Shown: piece after piece, positions 56,501 through 64,000 of the stretch
Layout of the letters: each line of letters begins with the position of its first letter
Position numbering within the stretch: the first letter of the stretch is position 1
Notes under the pieces: generated by a model
Seen by the model: only the letters and a program-made list of their open reading frames with translations
Database searches by the model: none
What the model was told of the DNA's origin: nothing
Assembly: GCA_040220415.1 (NCBI GenBank)
Contig: JAVJUV010000121.1
Coordinates: 9,787-73,786, forward strand
Source of the DNA: JAVJUV01 sp040220415
Lineage (GTDB): Bacteria > Pseudomonadota > Alphaproteobacteria > Rhodobacterales > Rhodobacteraceae
DNA length: 64,000 bases
Direction: 5' to 3'
Translations under genes and position numbers: made by a program

Positions 56501-56585
56501 CCGGGGCGGTCCGTGTTAACCTTCATTACCGTACGCAGGGGCAAGGGAGCGGATTCAGCGCGAATCCGACCCATCCACCGACGAA

Positions 56586-56615
56586 ATACCGACAGAATAC
56601 CGACGTGATACCGAC
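56586..56615. repeat. Three copies of ATACCGAC at an 11-bp period
   Basis: ATACCGAC occurs at 56586, 56597 and 56608, an exact 11-bp spacing (about one helical turn), so the copies face the same side of the DNA. Degenerate CCGAC units precede it. It lies between two convergent small membrane-protein genes, followed by a short AT-rich stretch (TAAATT). Confidence 0.6.
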
Positions 56616-56700
56616 GTTGCTAAATTGCGCCGAAACCCTGCAAACAAGGGCGTTCACGATTGTACCCATTGCGCGCAACGCCCGCTCTGCGCACGCATGA

Positions 56701-56928
56701 TTAACCCTTCCGGACCTTCTGGGACTCCCGCAACGCCTTCAGCGCCAGCAGCACGAAGGGCGCACCGTGCATCGCAAGGTCGAACCAGTCGATCCCGCGC
56801 GACAACTCGCCCGCCACCAGCATCTTCAGCTTTTCCCAGACATGCGGCTCGGGCGTGAAAGGCGCCAGCCCCAGCGTGGCGCAGGCCAGAAGGACGAGTG
56901 TCCAGGGTATCTTGTCCAGCCAGCGCAT
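56701..56928 (-). CDS. Small two-helix membrane protein
   Basis: 75 aa with two hydrophobic helices (IPWTLVLLACATLGLAPF and WFDLAMHGAPFVLLALKAL) and a loop HVWEKLKMLVAGELSRGID. Such proteins are often annotated RND transporter in databases, but it is far too short to be one. GAGAGGG lies just before the ATG. Starts 9 bp after the dehalogenase-like gene stop, so the two are an operon. Confidence 0.75.
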   Translation of the reverse strand: MRWLDKIPWTLVLLACATLGLAPFTPEPHVWEKLKMLVAGELSRGIDWFDLAMHGAPFVLLALKALRESQKVRKG

Positions 56929-56937
56929 CGTCCCTCT

Positions 56938-57792
56938 CTAACCTTGCAGAAGATACTCCAGCAAAACCTCACCCGTCTCACCCGGATACTGATCGACGAA
57001 GAAATGTCCCCCCGGCATCTCGCACGCTTCCATGTCGCTCAGTCGCTCCGACCAGATCGCCGGCACGTCGTACAGCCGCCCCATCACACCCTCCCGCCCC
57101 CAGAGCACCAGCGTCGGGCAATCGACCCGCCTGTCCAGGTCCGCCGTGTCATGGGCGAAATCCACCTCCAGCGCGGCGCGGTAATCATTGGTCGATGCCG
57201 CGATCATCGCCGGGTCGCGCCACGCCGCGCGATAGGCGTCCAACGCCTTGAAATCGCTCAGCACAGCACTTCCCAGACCCAGAAGCGTCGCCTCGTAGAA
57301 GAAGTCCGGATCGGCACCGATCATCCGCTCGGGAACAGGCGCGGGCAGCCCAAGGAAGGTCCAGTGCGGATAGGCCCGCGCGATCGGAAGCGACCAGTTG
57401 GACAACAGGTAATGCGTCGGCACGATATCCATCAGCACCAGCCGCTCGACCGCCTCGGGCGCATCCAGCGCCAGCCGGTGCGCCACGCGCGCGCCCCGGT
57501 CATGACCGACCAGCCGGAAAGACGAAAACCCGAGCGCGGCCATCAGCCTGCGCTGATCCTCCGCCATCGCCCGGAAGCTGTAATTCGTCAGATCGGGCAG
57601 CGCCTCGGGCTTCGACGACGCGCCATAGCCGCGCAGGTCCGCCGTCACCACCGTGAACCGCCCGGCAAGCAGCGGCACCACCTCGCCCCACAAGGCACGG
57701 GTCTGCGGAAAGCCGTGCAGCAACAGCACCGGCGGTCCCTCGCCCGACACATCGTACGCGATGTCGACGCCTTCCAGATCGATCTCGGGCAT
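56938..57792 (-). CDS. Alpha/beta hydrolase, haloacetate dehalogenase-like
   Basis: 284 aa. Active-site pattern of the fluoroacetate dehalogenase/epoxide hydrolase family: nucleophile Asp98 in GHDRGARV with Arg99 and Arg102, Asp122 in LMDIVPT, His143-Trp144 in PHWTFLG, Tyr204 in DYRAALEVDF and catalytic His263 in GGHFF; oxyanion motif HGFPQTRALW. Asp instead of Ser as nucleophile excludes an ordinary esterase. Start at ATG 57792 with GGAGG seven nt upstream. tRNA-Asp lies upstream on the same strand. Substrate (haloacetate, epoxide or other) is inferred. Confidence 0.85.
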   Translation of the reverse strand: MPEIDLEGVDIAYDVSGEGPPVLLLHGFPQTRALWGEVVPLLAGRFTVVTADLRGYGASSKPEALPDLTNYSFRAMAEDQRRLMAALGFSSFRLVGHDRGARVAHRLALDAPEAVERLVLMDIVPTHYLLSNWSLPIARAYPHWTFLGLPAPVPERMIGADPDFFYEATLLGLGSAVLSDFKALDAYRAAWRDPAMIAASTNDYRAALEVDFAHDTADLDRRVDCPTLVLWGREGVMGRLYDVPAIWSERLSDMEACEMPGGHFFVDQYPGETGEVLLEYLLQG

Positions 57793-57849
57793 AAGCCTAC
57801 CTCCCCGAACATTCGGGACAGGAGACGGCAAAAAGTTCAAGGGAAGAAT

Positions 57850-57926
57850 TGGCGCGGTTGACGGGGCTCGAACCCGCGACCCCCGGCGTGACAGGCCGGT
57901 ACTCTAACCAACTGAGCTACAACCGC
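57850..57926 (-). tRNA. tRNA-Asp(GTC)
   Basis: Reading the minus strand, acceptor GCGGTTG pairs with CAACCGC, anticodon stem CCGGC/GCCGG encloses CTGTCAC (anticodon GTC), the T-arm is GCGGGTTCGAGCCCCGT and the CCA is encoded. The dehalogenase-like gene starts 58 bp downstream. Confidence 0.97.
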
Positions 57927-57970
57927 GCAATCAATGGTGACGCGCGTTCTAGGCGGCGCGGACGGGGGCG

Positions 57971-58888
57971 TCAAGCGGAATTGAGGTCGTCCCTCGCCCG
58001 CTCCTTGCTCAGAAAATCGGCAAGCGCATCATAGACGATCCGCACCCGCCGGCTGGTGCGCAACTCTCTCGGCGCCACCAGCCAGACCGGGAAACTGAAA
58101 TCCAGGATATCCGCCAGCAGCCGGACCACGTCGCTGTCCCGGTCCCCTGCCGCCCAGGCATTCAGACCGATCCCGATTCCCGCCTTGCACAGCTCCCAGT
58201 GGACAAGATGGTTCTCCGATTTGACGACGAAATTCCGCTCGGTCACCGGTATCCCGCGCTTCTGCAACGCTTCCATTACCCCGCCGTCGGTTCCGAACCC
58301 CACGAACGGCGCATCGGCAAGATCCTCGGCGCGCGCGAACGGCCCTTCGCGGGCGATCAGGCCCGGGGTCGCATAAAGACCGCCGCTATCGTCCCTGATC
58401 CGCCGGGCGATCAGATCGGGATCGGTGGGCTCGGTGTTCCTCATCGCGATATCCGCCTCGCGCCGCCGAAGGTCGGACAGCGAGTTCGTCGCCACGATCT
58501 CGATCACGATCCCCGGATGGGTCTCGCGCAGCGACGCCACGAAATCCGGCAGGATTCGCGCCGAATACATCTCGCTCGCCGTGATCTTGACCGACCCCTC
58601 GACCGAGGTCGCCTGCCCCGACGCCGCCAGCGACAGCTTCGTCGCCGCCTCGCCCATCGCGCGCACGTGTTCCGCCAGTTCCTGGCCCGTGGGCGTCAGG
58701 ATCAGTTGCCGCCCCGAGCGCTCGAACAGCGTCACTCCCAGCCGTTCCTCCAGCGCCGTGACCTGCCGCCCGAGCGTCGGTTGCGTCAGGCCCAGCGCGC
58801 GAGCACCGCCCGAAAGAGATCCCTCCTCCACCGTCGCCAGGAACGCCCGCACCTGATTCCAGTCGAAATTCACCGCCTGCCAATTCAT
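57971..58888 (-). CDS. LysR-family transcriptional regulator
   Basis: 305 aa. N-terminal winged helix (FDWNQVRAFLATVEEGSLSGGARALGLTQPTLGRQVTALEERLG, in part) and C-terminal periplasmic-binding-like inducer domain (TASEMYSARILPDFVASLRETHPGIVIEIV, in part). Divergent from a SAM methyltransferase gene, with a T-N11-A box between. ATG 58888 follows TGC with no clear ribosome-binding site; upstream in-frame ATGs would cross the box and are rejected. Inducer unknown. Confidence 0.9.
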   Translation of the reverse strand: MNWQAVNFDWNQVRAFLATVEEGSLSGGARALGLTQPTLGRQVTALEERLGVTLFERSGRQLILTPTGQELAEHVRAMGEAATKLSLAASGQATSVEGSVKITASEMYSARILPDFVASLRETHPGIVIEIVATNSLSDLRRREADIAMRNTEPTDPDLIARRIRDDSGGLYATPGLIAREGPFARAEDLADAPFVGFGTDGGVMEALQKRGIPVTERNFVVKSENHLVHWELCKAGIGIGLNAWAAGDRDSDVVRLLADILDFSFPVWLVAPRELRTSRRVRIVYDALADFLSKERARDDLNSA

Positions 58889-58893
58889 GCATT

Positions 58894-58914
58894 TTCGTAT
58901 AGCAGAAAGACGAA
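58894..58914. promoter_or_regulatory. LysR-type T-N11-A box
   Basis: TTCGT-N11-ACGAA, a perfect 5-bp inverted repeat with the 11-bp spacer typical of LysR regulator sites. It lies 6-26 bp before the lysR start and about 65-85 bp before the methyltransferase start, fitting autoregulation and divergent control. Confidence 0.65.
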
Positions 58915-58976
58915 TTTCCGCAATTCCTCTGCATTTCCGCATGTGGCAAACACCGCGCATGTCAAGGAGACGCATA

Positions 58977-59594
58977 ATGACTGACGCCGCATTCTGGGAT
59001 CGCATTGCCCCCCGCTACGCCCGACGCGCCATTTCCGACATGGACGCCTACGAGGCCACCATCGCCCGGGTGAAGACCTATCTGTCCGACACCGACCGTG
59101 CGCTCGAACTGGGCTGCGGAACCGGGTCCACGGCGCTGCTTCTGGCGCCCTTCGTCGGGGAATACGAAGGCACCGACATCTCGGGCGCCATGATCGACAT
59201 CGCGCTCGAACGTGCATGGAACGCCTCGGCGCCGAACCTGTCGTTCCGCAAGACCGAGGCCGACACCGTGGCCCAGGATGGGCAAAGACCCGACAAGGTG
59301 CTCGCCTTCAACATTCTGCACCTCGTCCCCGACACCGCGGCGACGCTGGCGATGGTCCGCGACCTTCTGCCCGAGGGTGGGTTATTCATCTCGAAAACGC
59401 CGTGCATCGGTGAGAAGTGGTACTATCGCCCCATCGTCGAAACCCTGCGGCTGTTCGGCAAGGCACCCTCGGTCCATTACCTTCGCATCCGTCAGCTTGA
59501 CCGGATGATGACCGACGCCGGGTTCGAGATCGTCGAGACGGGCCTTTATCCCCCGTCGACACCGTCCCGCTTCATCGTCGCGCGCAAGCGCTGA
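58977..59594 (+). CDS. SAM-dependent methyltransferase (class I)
   Basis: 205 aa. SAM-binding motif I LELGCGTG at 43-50, followed by EGTDISGAMIDIA and the motif IV/V region VLAFNILHLV and LLPEGGLFISKTP. Methyltransf_11/25-type fold, small-molecule or quinone-like substrates typical of the family, none identified. Start ATG 58977 with AAGGAG seven nt upstream. The neighbouring LysR gene probably controls it. Confidence 0.88.
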   Translation: MTDAAFWDRIAPRYARRAISDMDAYEATIARVKTYLSDTDRALELGCGTGSTALLLAPFVGEYEGTDISGAMIDIALERAWNASAPNLSFRKTEADTVAQDGQRPDKVLAFNILHLVPDTAATLAMVRDLLPEGGLFISKTPCIGEKWYYRPIVETLRLFGKAPSVHYLRIRQLDRMMTDAGFEIVETGLYPPSTPSRFIVARKR

Positions 59595-59637
59595 CAATCC
59601 GGACGGCCCCGAGAGCGACCGGCCGGGCCCGCGCAAC

Positions 59638-60549
59638 CTAGTGCGCGGGCTTGATGAAGGTTCCGTTGTTCAACTCCTTCATCGCCTGCATCAGTTCATC
59701 CCGCGTGTTCATCACGATCGGCCCGTGCCAGGCGACCGGCTCCTGGATCGGCTTGCCCGAGACCAGCAGGAACCGCACGCCCTCGTCCCCGGTCGTCACG
59801 GTGATCTCGTCGCCGGTGTCGAAGCGCACCAAGGTCCGGTTCCCGCTCATGTCCCGGATGTTCAACTCCTCGCCGCGGAACTCCTTCTCCACCCGCACGC
59901 CTTCGGGTCGCGAGGCATCCCTGAACGAAGCGCGCCCCGCGAAGACATAGGCGAACGTGTTGGCGTAAGTGTCGACCGGCAGGATCTTGCGTGTGTTCGG
60001 CGGCACCGAGACGTCAAGGTACAAAGGGTCTGCGGCGATCCCGTCGACCGGTCCCCGCTTGCCCCAGAACGCCCCGGTGATGATCCGCACCCGTGTGCCG
60101 TCGTCGTCGATGATCTCCTCGACGTCCGATCCCTGGATATCCTGGTAGCGCGGCGCGGTCATCTTGTCCGATGACGGCAGGTTCGCCCAAAGCTGGAACC
60201 CGTGCATCTGGCCTTTGACGTTGCCCCTCGGCATTTCCTGGTGAAGGATGCCCGATCCCGCGGTCATCCACTGCACGCTGCCCGGCCCCAGAAGCCCCTT
60301 GTTGCCCAGCGAGTCGCTGTGCTCGACGACACCCTCCAGCACATAGGTGATGGTCTCGATCCCCCGATGCGGATGCCAAGGGAATCCCTTCTGGTAGTAG
60401 GCCGGGTCGTCGTTGCGGAAATCGTCCAGCAACAGGAACGGGTCGCTTTCGGCAGGGTCGCCGAAGCCGAATACACGGTGCAGATGCACGCCCGCGCCCT
60501 CCATGGTGGGTCGCGCCATGCTGGTGGATTTGACTGGTCTGAAGGTCAT
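59638..60549 (-). CDS. Pirin-family protein
   Basis: 303 aa, bicupin. Metal-ligand residues of pirin are in place: His59, His61 (HPHRG), His103, Glu105 (GILHQEMP). Pirins bind iron and may act as quercetinase-like dioxygenases or transcription cofactors; role here unknown. GGAG before the ATG. Second pirin gene lies upstream with a GNAT gene between. Confidence 0.92.
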   Translation of the reverse strand: MTFRPVKSTSMARPTMEGAGVHLHRVFGFGDPAESDPFLLLDDFRNDDPAYYQKGFPWHPHRGIETITYVLEGVVEHSDSLGNKGLLGPGSVQWMTAGSGILHQEMPRGNVKGQMHGFQLWANLPSSDKMTAPRYQDIQGSDVEEIIDDDGTRVRIITGAFWGKRGPVDGIAADPLYLDVSVPPNTRKILPVDTYANTFAYVFAGRASFRDASRPEGVRVEKEFRGEELNIRDMSGNRTLVRFDTGDEITVTTGDEGVRFLLVSGKPIQEPVAWHGPIVMNTRDELMQAMKELNNGTFIKPAH

Positions 60550-60601
60550 CTTCGATATCTCCGGTCGATGCCCCGCGTCTGGCGGGGCGGTTGTGTCGGT
60601 T

Positions 60602-61126
60602 TCAGGCGGGCTTCAGGTCAGGCAGGCCCGCCAGGGTGTCCAGCTTGTCGAAACGCACGGGCAGCGCAGCCACGAGATGGCCGAACAGGTTCTCCTCCCT
60701 GGGCGGCCCTTCGGTCCCGCCCAGCTTTCGGTAGAACCGCCGCGCCCGGTCATTGCCGATCGCCACGGTCAGGTGAAGGCCCTCGTGCCCCCACTGAAGC
60801 AGGGCGGCGGCGGTGCCTGCCATAAGCGCACGGCCCAAGCCCTGACCGCGCGCATCCGCTTGAAGGTGAAGGTTGTCCAGGTAGGGACCGCCCTCATGAT
60901 CAGGCAAGGTCGCGGCGAAACCGACGACCTCGCCACCCCGTTCCGCCACCAGAACCAGGGCGGCCTCCAGCCGCTCCAACGTCCAGGTGCGGACCAGATC
61001 GGCCTCGATCGCGTCCTCCAGATATGCCGCCGGAAGAACACCCGCGTATGTCTGGCGCCAGCTTTGAAGCTGGACGGCGCGAACCCGCTCCAGGTCGGCG
61101 GGCCGCGCATGTCGTATGGCAGTCAT
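60602..61126 (-). CDS. GNAT-family N-acetyltransferase
   Basis: 174 aa. Acetyl-CoA loop in NLHLQADARGQGLGRALM, and C-terminal ARRFYRKLGG, typical of GNATs. Start ATG at 61126 overlaps by one base the TGA of the upstream pirin gene (TGATG), with GGAG before it, so the pair is translationally coupled. An in-frame extension upstream overlaps the pirin gene and is rejected. Substrate unknown. Confidence 0.87.
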   Translation of the reverse strand: MTAIRHARPADLERVRAVQLQSWRQTYAGVLPAAYLEDAIEADLVRTWTLERLEAALVLVAERGGEVVGFAATLPDHEGGPYLDNLHLQADARGQGLGRALMAGTAAALLQWGHEGLHLTVAIGNDRARRFYRKLGGTEGPPREENLFGHLVAALPVRFDKLDTLAGLPDLKPA

Positions 61127-62067
61127 CACTTCTCCGGCAGCGGAATGAATTCCCGATCGTCGCCCGGCGGCAGACGGAACAGGGGATTGTTCTCCCAGTC
61201 GCCCCGCCGCCAGGCTTCCTTCGCCTCTTCGATCCGCTCTTTCGACGAGGCCACGAAGTTCCACCAGATATAGCGCGAACCTTCCAAAGTCTCGCCCCCC
61301 AGAAGCATGACCCGCGCGCCCCCGTTCCCGGCCGTCATCGACACCCGGTCGCCCGGACGGAACACCATCATGCGCCCCGCCTCGTAGGTCTCGCCGGCAA
61401 TCTCGACACTGCCTTCCACGACATAGGCCCCCCGGTCCTCGTGATCGTCCGGCAACGGCAACCCGGCACCCGGCGCGAGGACCGCATCGGCATAGAACAT
61501 CTCGGACGCCGTTTCGACCGGCGCGCGTTCGCCCCAGGCAGTCCCCAGGATCAGACGCACGGTCTTGCCCTCGCCTTCCATGAGAGGCAGGTCATCCCCG
61601 GCCGCATGCTGGAACTCGGGCGCGCGGTCCTCGTGATCCTTGGGCAGCGCCACCCAGGTCTGTATGCCGAAGAACGGCATCGGCTCCTTGCGCGTGGCGT
61701 CGTCGATCCGTTCCGAATGCGTTATCCCCTGGCCCGCGACCATCCAGTTCACGGCGCCAGGCTCGATCCAGGCATCGGTACCCAGCGAATCCCGGTGATG
61801 CATCCGCCCGCGGTAGAGGTACGAGATCGTTGCCAGACCGATATGCGGATGCGGACGCACGTCCAACCCCTCGGTCGGCAGAAATTCGGCCGGTCCCATC
61901 TGGTCGAAGAAGATGAACGGCCCGACCATCTGTCGGCGCGGTGCCGGAAGGGCGCGCCGCACTTCGAATCCGCCCAGATCACGGGCACGCGGTATGATCA
62001 CGGTTTCGATGGCATCAACCGCATCTCCGGTCGGGCAATCGGGATCCAGGGAAGGGTTCCAGCTCAT
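61126..62067 (-). CDS. Pirin-family protein (second copy)
   Basis: 313 aa, bicupin with pirin metal residues His73, His75 (HPHIG), His117, Glu119 (GITHSE). Diverged from the pirin at 59638, so probably an older duplicate or a different subfamily. ATG 62067 with AGGAGG five nt upstream. First gene of the leftward pirin-GNAT-pirin cluster; promoter region lies in the 184-bp AT-rich gap upstream. Confidence 0.92.
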   Translation of the reverse strand: MSWNPSLDPDCPTGDAVDAIETVIIPRARDLGGFEVRRALPAPRRQMVGPFIFFDQMGPAEFLPTEGLDVRPHPHIGLATISYLYRGRMHHRDSLGTDAWIEPGAVNWMVAGQGITHSERIDDATRKEPMPFFGIQTWVALPKDHEDRAPEFQHAAGDDLPLMEGEGKTVRLILGTAWGERAPVETASEMFYADAVLAPGAGLPLPDDHEDRGAYVVEGSVEIAGETYEAGRMMVFRPGDRVSMTAGNGGARVMLLGGETLEGSRYIWWNFVASSKERIEEAKEAWRRGDWENNPLFRLPPGDDREFIPLPEK

Positions 62068-62126
62068 CTCGGCCTCCTGACTTGTTCGCCCAATATATAT
62101 GGCCAAGCAAAAACACACAAAACACG

Positions 62127-62145
62127 CATCAGATCACATCTGATG
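62127..62145. promoter_or_regulatory. Operator-like inverted repeat (CATCAGAT-CAC-ATCTGATG)
   Basis: Perfect 8-bp arms with a 3-bp spacer in the AT-rich region between the divergent pirin cluster and the membrane protein. A second imperfect repeat, GGAAA-CATA-TTTCC, lies at 62196-62209. Such a palindrome beside a divergent promoter is a likely repressor or activator site, regulator unknown. Confidence 0.55.
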
Positions 62146-62251
62146 TGCATTTACATAACTACACCACCGGGAATTTTCGGAATCGTCGCCTTAATGGAAA
62201 CATATTTCCGTGGTCTTGGCGCATGTATATTCGGCTAAAAACGAGTATTTT

Positions 62252-64000
62252 ATGGCTTTTGCGATAACTGGCGCACCTTCGGATACCAACCGCGCCGCAC
62301 CTCTGGTGTTCACGCTGACCATTTTTCTCAGCGCATCCCTTTTGTTCTTCGTTCAGCCGCTCTTCGCCAAGATCGTGCTTCCGGTGATCGGCGGCTCGCC
62401 CGCGGTCTGGACAACTGCGATGCTGTTTTTCCAGACCGTGCTGATCGCGGGCTATCTCTATGCGCACCTCTCGACCCGGTACCTGCCGGTCCGCGTACAG
62501 GCAGCCTTGCACGTCGCGCTTTGGGCGCTGGCTTTGTTCTTCCTTCCGCCCGATCTGCCCGACGACTGGAGGCTCGATGCGGATGGTGCGGTCGCCTTCC
62601 AGACCCTCGGCCTCTTCGCACTGGGTGTCGGGGTGCCGTTCGCTCTCCTTTCCTCGAATGCGCCGCTTATCCAAAGCTGGTACGCCCGTTCAGGCGGCCC
62701 CTCCGCCGAAGACCCCTACTTCCTCTACGGAGCGTCGAACCTCGGCTCGCTTCTGGCGCTTCTGGCCTTCCCGCTTCTGGCCGAGCCATTTCTCGGCGCG
62801 GGTCAGATCGCGACAGGTTTCTCGGGCGGGTTCGTCGCACTGGGTGCGGGCCTTCTCGCCTGCGGCCTGATGGCCCGAGGCCACGCCTATGCCTTCCCCG
62901 GTTCGGCCGAGGCGTCGGCATCCCGGCCGCCCGATCCGGCGCGCATCGGCCACTGGCTTGTGCTCGCTTTCGTGCCGTCCTCGCTGATGCTGGCGGTCAC
63001 ATCCAAGATCAGCACCGATATCGGCGCGGTGCCGCTGGTCTGGGTCATCCCGCTTGCGCTCTATCTGTTGACCTTCGTGCTGACCTTCAGCGGCCGCACG
63101 ATCTTCCGCGGCACATGGCTTGGACAGTTCGCGCAACTGGCCATCGTTCTCGGCATTTGCCTTTTCGTCGGCGCGGCAGGCAGCTATCTGGGTCCGGTTC
63201 AGGCGCTTCTGTTGACGGTGTCGTTCTTCGGCGTAGCACTCTGGGCGCACCGCCGCCTGTACGAGCTGCGCCCCGATGCAGCCCACCTGACCACTTTCTA
63301 CGTCACGATGTCGGCAGGCGGCGCGCTTGGAGGTCTCTTCAACTCGATCCTCGCCCCCATCCTGTTCTCGGACCTTCTGGAAGGCACGATCACGCTGGTG
63401 ATCGCGCTGGTCCTCGTGTTCCAGCCGATCCTGAAGCTGACGTTTGGCGCGCTTGCCCGCGGCACAGCCGTCGGCCTCTTCGCCGGCCTCACCATCACCG
63501 CGGTCGCGCTTTTCAACGCCGCCACGCCCTGGCAACTCGCCGGCCTCATGGGACTTGGCGTGGCGCTGGCCTCGGCGCTATGTCGCCGCCCCTTCTCGTC
63601 CTGGCTCTTGTCGCTGACCTTCATCACCATGCTGCCGCTCTGGCTGGCCGATCCCGACGACCGGCTGTTCTACGACCGCAGCTTCTTCGGCCTGCACCAG
63701 GTCCTCGACCTGGATCAGACCCGCATCTACTCGAACGGAACGACAGTCCACGGGGCGCAACCGCTTGCCCAGCTGAGCGCCGCCCGGCCCCAGCCAAGTT
63801 CGTATTACCACCCGGCCGCGCCGATGGGCCAGATCATGGCTTCGGACACCGGCAAGGCGGCCCGAACCATCGGAATCGTCGGTCTCGGCGTCGGCTCGCT
63901 GGCGTGCTACGCCCAGCCCGGCCAGGACTGGCACTTCTACGAGATCGACGCGATGGTCGACCGGGTCGCACGCGATACCGCGCTCTTCACCTATCTCTCG
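62252..64000 (+). CDS. Fused MFS/spermidine-synthase-like membrane protein (5' part)
   Basis: Open for 583 codons to the window end without a stop, so partial. N-terminal residues to about 470 hold many hydrophobic helices with MFS-like pieces (FVQPLFAKIVLPVIGGSPAVWTT, YGASNLGSLLALLAFPLL, in part). The region from about residue 485 onward (FYDRSFFGLHQVLDLDQTRIYSNGTTVHG, then IGIVGLGVGSLACYAQPGQDWHFYEID, in part) is the spermidine-synthase-like Rossmann domain with GLGVGSLA as SAM loop. ATG 62252 lacks a strong ribosome-binding site. Such fusions are widespread and uncharacterised. Confidence 0.8.
   Translation, partial: MAFAITGAPSDTNRAAPLVFTLTIFLSASLLFFVQPLFAKIVLPVIGGSPAVWTTAMLFFQTVLIAGYLYAHLSTRYLPVRVQAALHVALWALALFFLPPDLPDDWRLDADGAVAFQTLGLFALGVGVPFALLSSNAPLIQSWYARSGGPSAEDPYFLYGASNLGSLLALLAFPLLAEPFLGAGQIATGFSGGFVALGAGLLACGLMARGHAYAFPGSAEASASRPPDPARIGHWLVLAFVPSSLMLAVTSKISTDIGAVPLVWVIPLALYLLTFVLTFSGRTIFRGTWLGQFAQLAIVLGICLFVGAAGSYLGPVQALLLTVSFFGVALWAHRRLYELRPDAAHLTTFYVTMSAGGALGGLFNSILAPILFSDLLEGTITLVIALVLVFQPILKLTFGALARGTAVGLFAGLTITAVALFNAATPWQLAGLMGLGVALASALCRRPFSSWLLSLTFITMLPLWLADPDDRLFYDRSFFGLHQVLDLDQTRIYSNGTTVHGAQPLAQLSAARPQPSSYYHPAAPMGQIMASDTGKAARTIGIVGLGVGSLACYAQPGQDWHFYEIDAMVDRVARDTALFTYLS

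Noticed and set aside
56513..56530. TTAACCTTCATTACC as a possible CtrA site
   Set aside because: Only one TTAA half is present; the second half does not match.

Overview
The window is a gene-dense, GC-rich stretch of chromosome from an alphaproteobacterium, most likely a member of the Rhodobacteraceae (Roseobacter-type). This assignment is by inference from gene content and order: yceD-rpmF-plsX-fabH-ihfA-merR followed by tRNA-Pro, SPOR-nagZ-scpA-scpB, rodZ-ispG next to a class C4 5-aminolevulinate synthase (hemA), the long bidomain dCTP deaminase, and a GAAC-N7-GAAC SOS box upstream of uvrA. No mobile element, prophage, CRISPR array, integrase or rRNA was seen. Codon and base usage look uniform by eye.

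Layout. Positions 1-9150: uup (ABC-F ATPase), olsB-like acyltransferase, msrB, bamE, then the rightward yceD-rpmF-plsX-fabH block (ribosome and fatty-acid/phospholipid initiation), ihfA, a MerR regulator, tRNA-Pro(GGG) and dcd. Positions 9245-17384: a Na+/Ca2+ exchanger, then a long leftward, tightly overlapped run: SPOR protein, nagZ, scpA, scpB, an unannotated 48-residue protein and a GNAT enzyme, with argS and dgt upstream. Positions 17462-27844: A-type Fe-S carrier, DHFR-like reductase, xthA, a secreted basic/acidic protein, VOC protein, patatin, uvrA with an SOS box, a small lipoprotein, pepT and lpdA. Positions 28035-36647: a TPR-sulfotransferase fusion, DUF924, an MFS transporter, queA and a 1099-residue AsmA-like protein. 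Positions 36745-42763: bcp, DUF455, a LytM (M23) endopeptidase overlapping a bactofilin gene and closed by a strong terminator, two small membrane proteins and prfB.

Positions 43170-54329, mostly leftward: PBP1a with an AMIN-amidase and an aminotransferase upstream; rightward DsbA-like and a Tag-type glycosylase; then ispG, rodZ, hemA and a secreted orphan protein. Positions 54445-64000: M20 peptidase, small membrane proteins, a haloacetate-dehalogenase-like hydrolase downstream of tRNA-Asp(GTC), a divergent LysR/methyltransferase pair with a clear T-N11-A box, a pirin-GNAT-pirin cluster, and the 5' part of a fused MFS/spermidine-synthase-like membrane protein running off the end.

A theme is envelope growth: bamE, nagZ, SPOR, AsmA-like, LytM/bactofilin, PBP1a, AMIN-amidase, rodZ and ispG together cover outer-membrane assembly, peptidoglycan synthesis, cleavage and recycling, and isoprenoid supply. 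I saw no clearly new defence or mobile system. The most interesting items are small: an overlooked 48-residue ORF in the scp operon, an inverted repeat abutting the hemA ribosome-binding site, a nested palindrome between prfB and the PBP gene, 11-bp phased repeats, and a probable haloacid dehalogenase.
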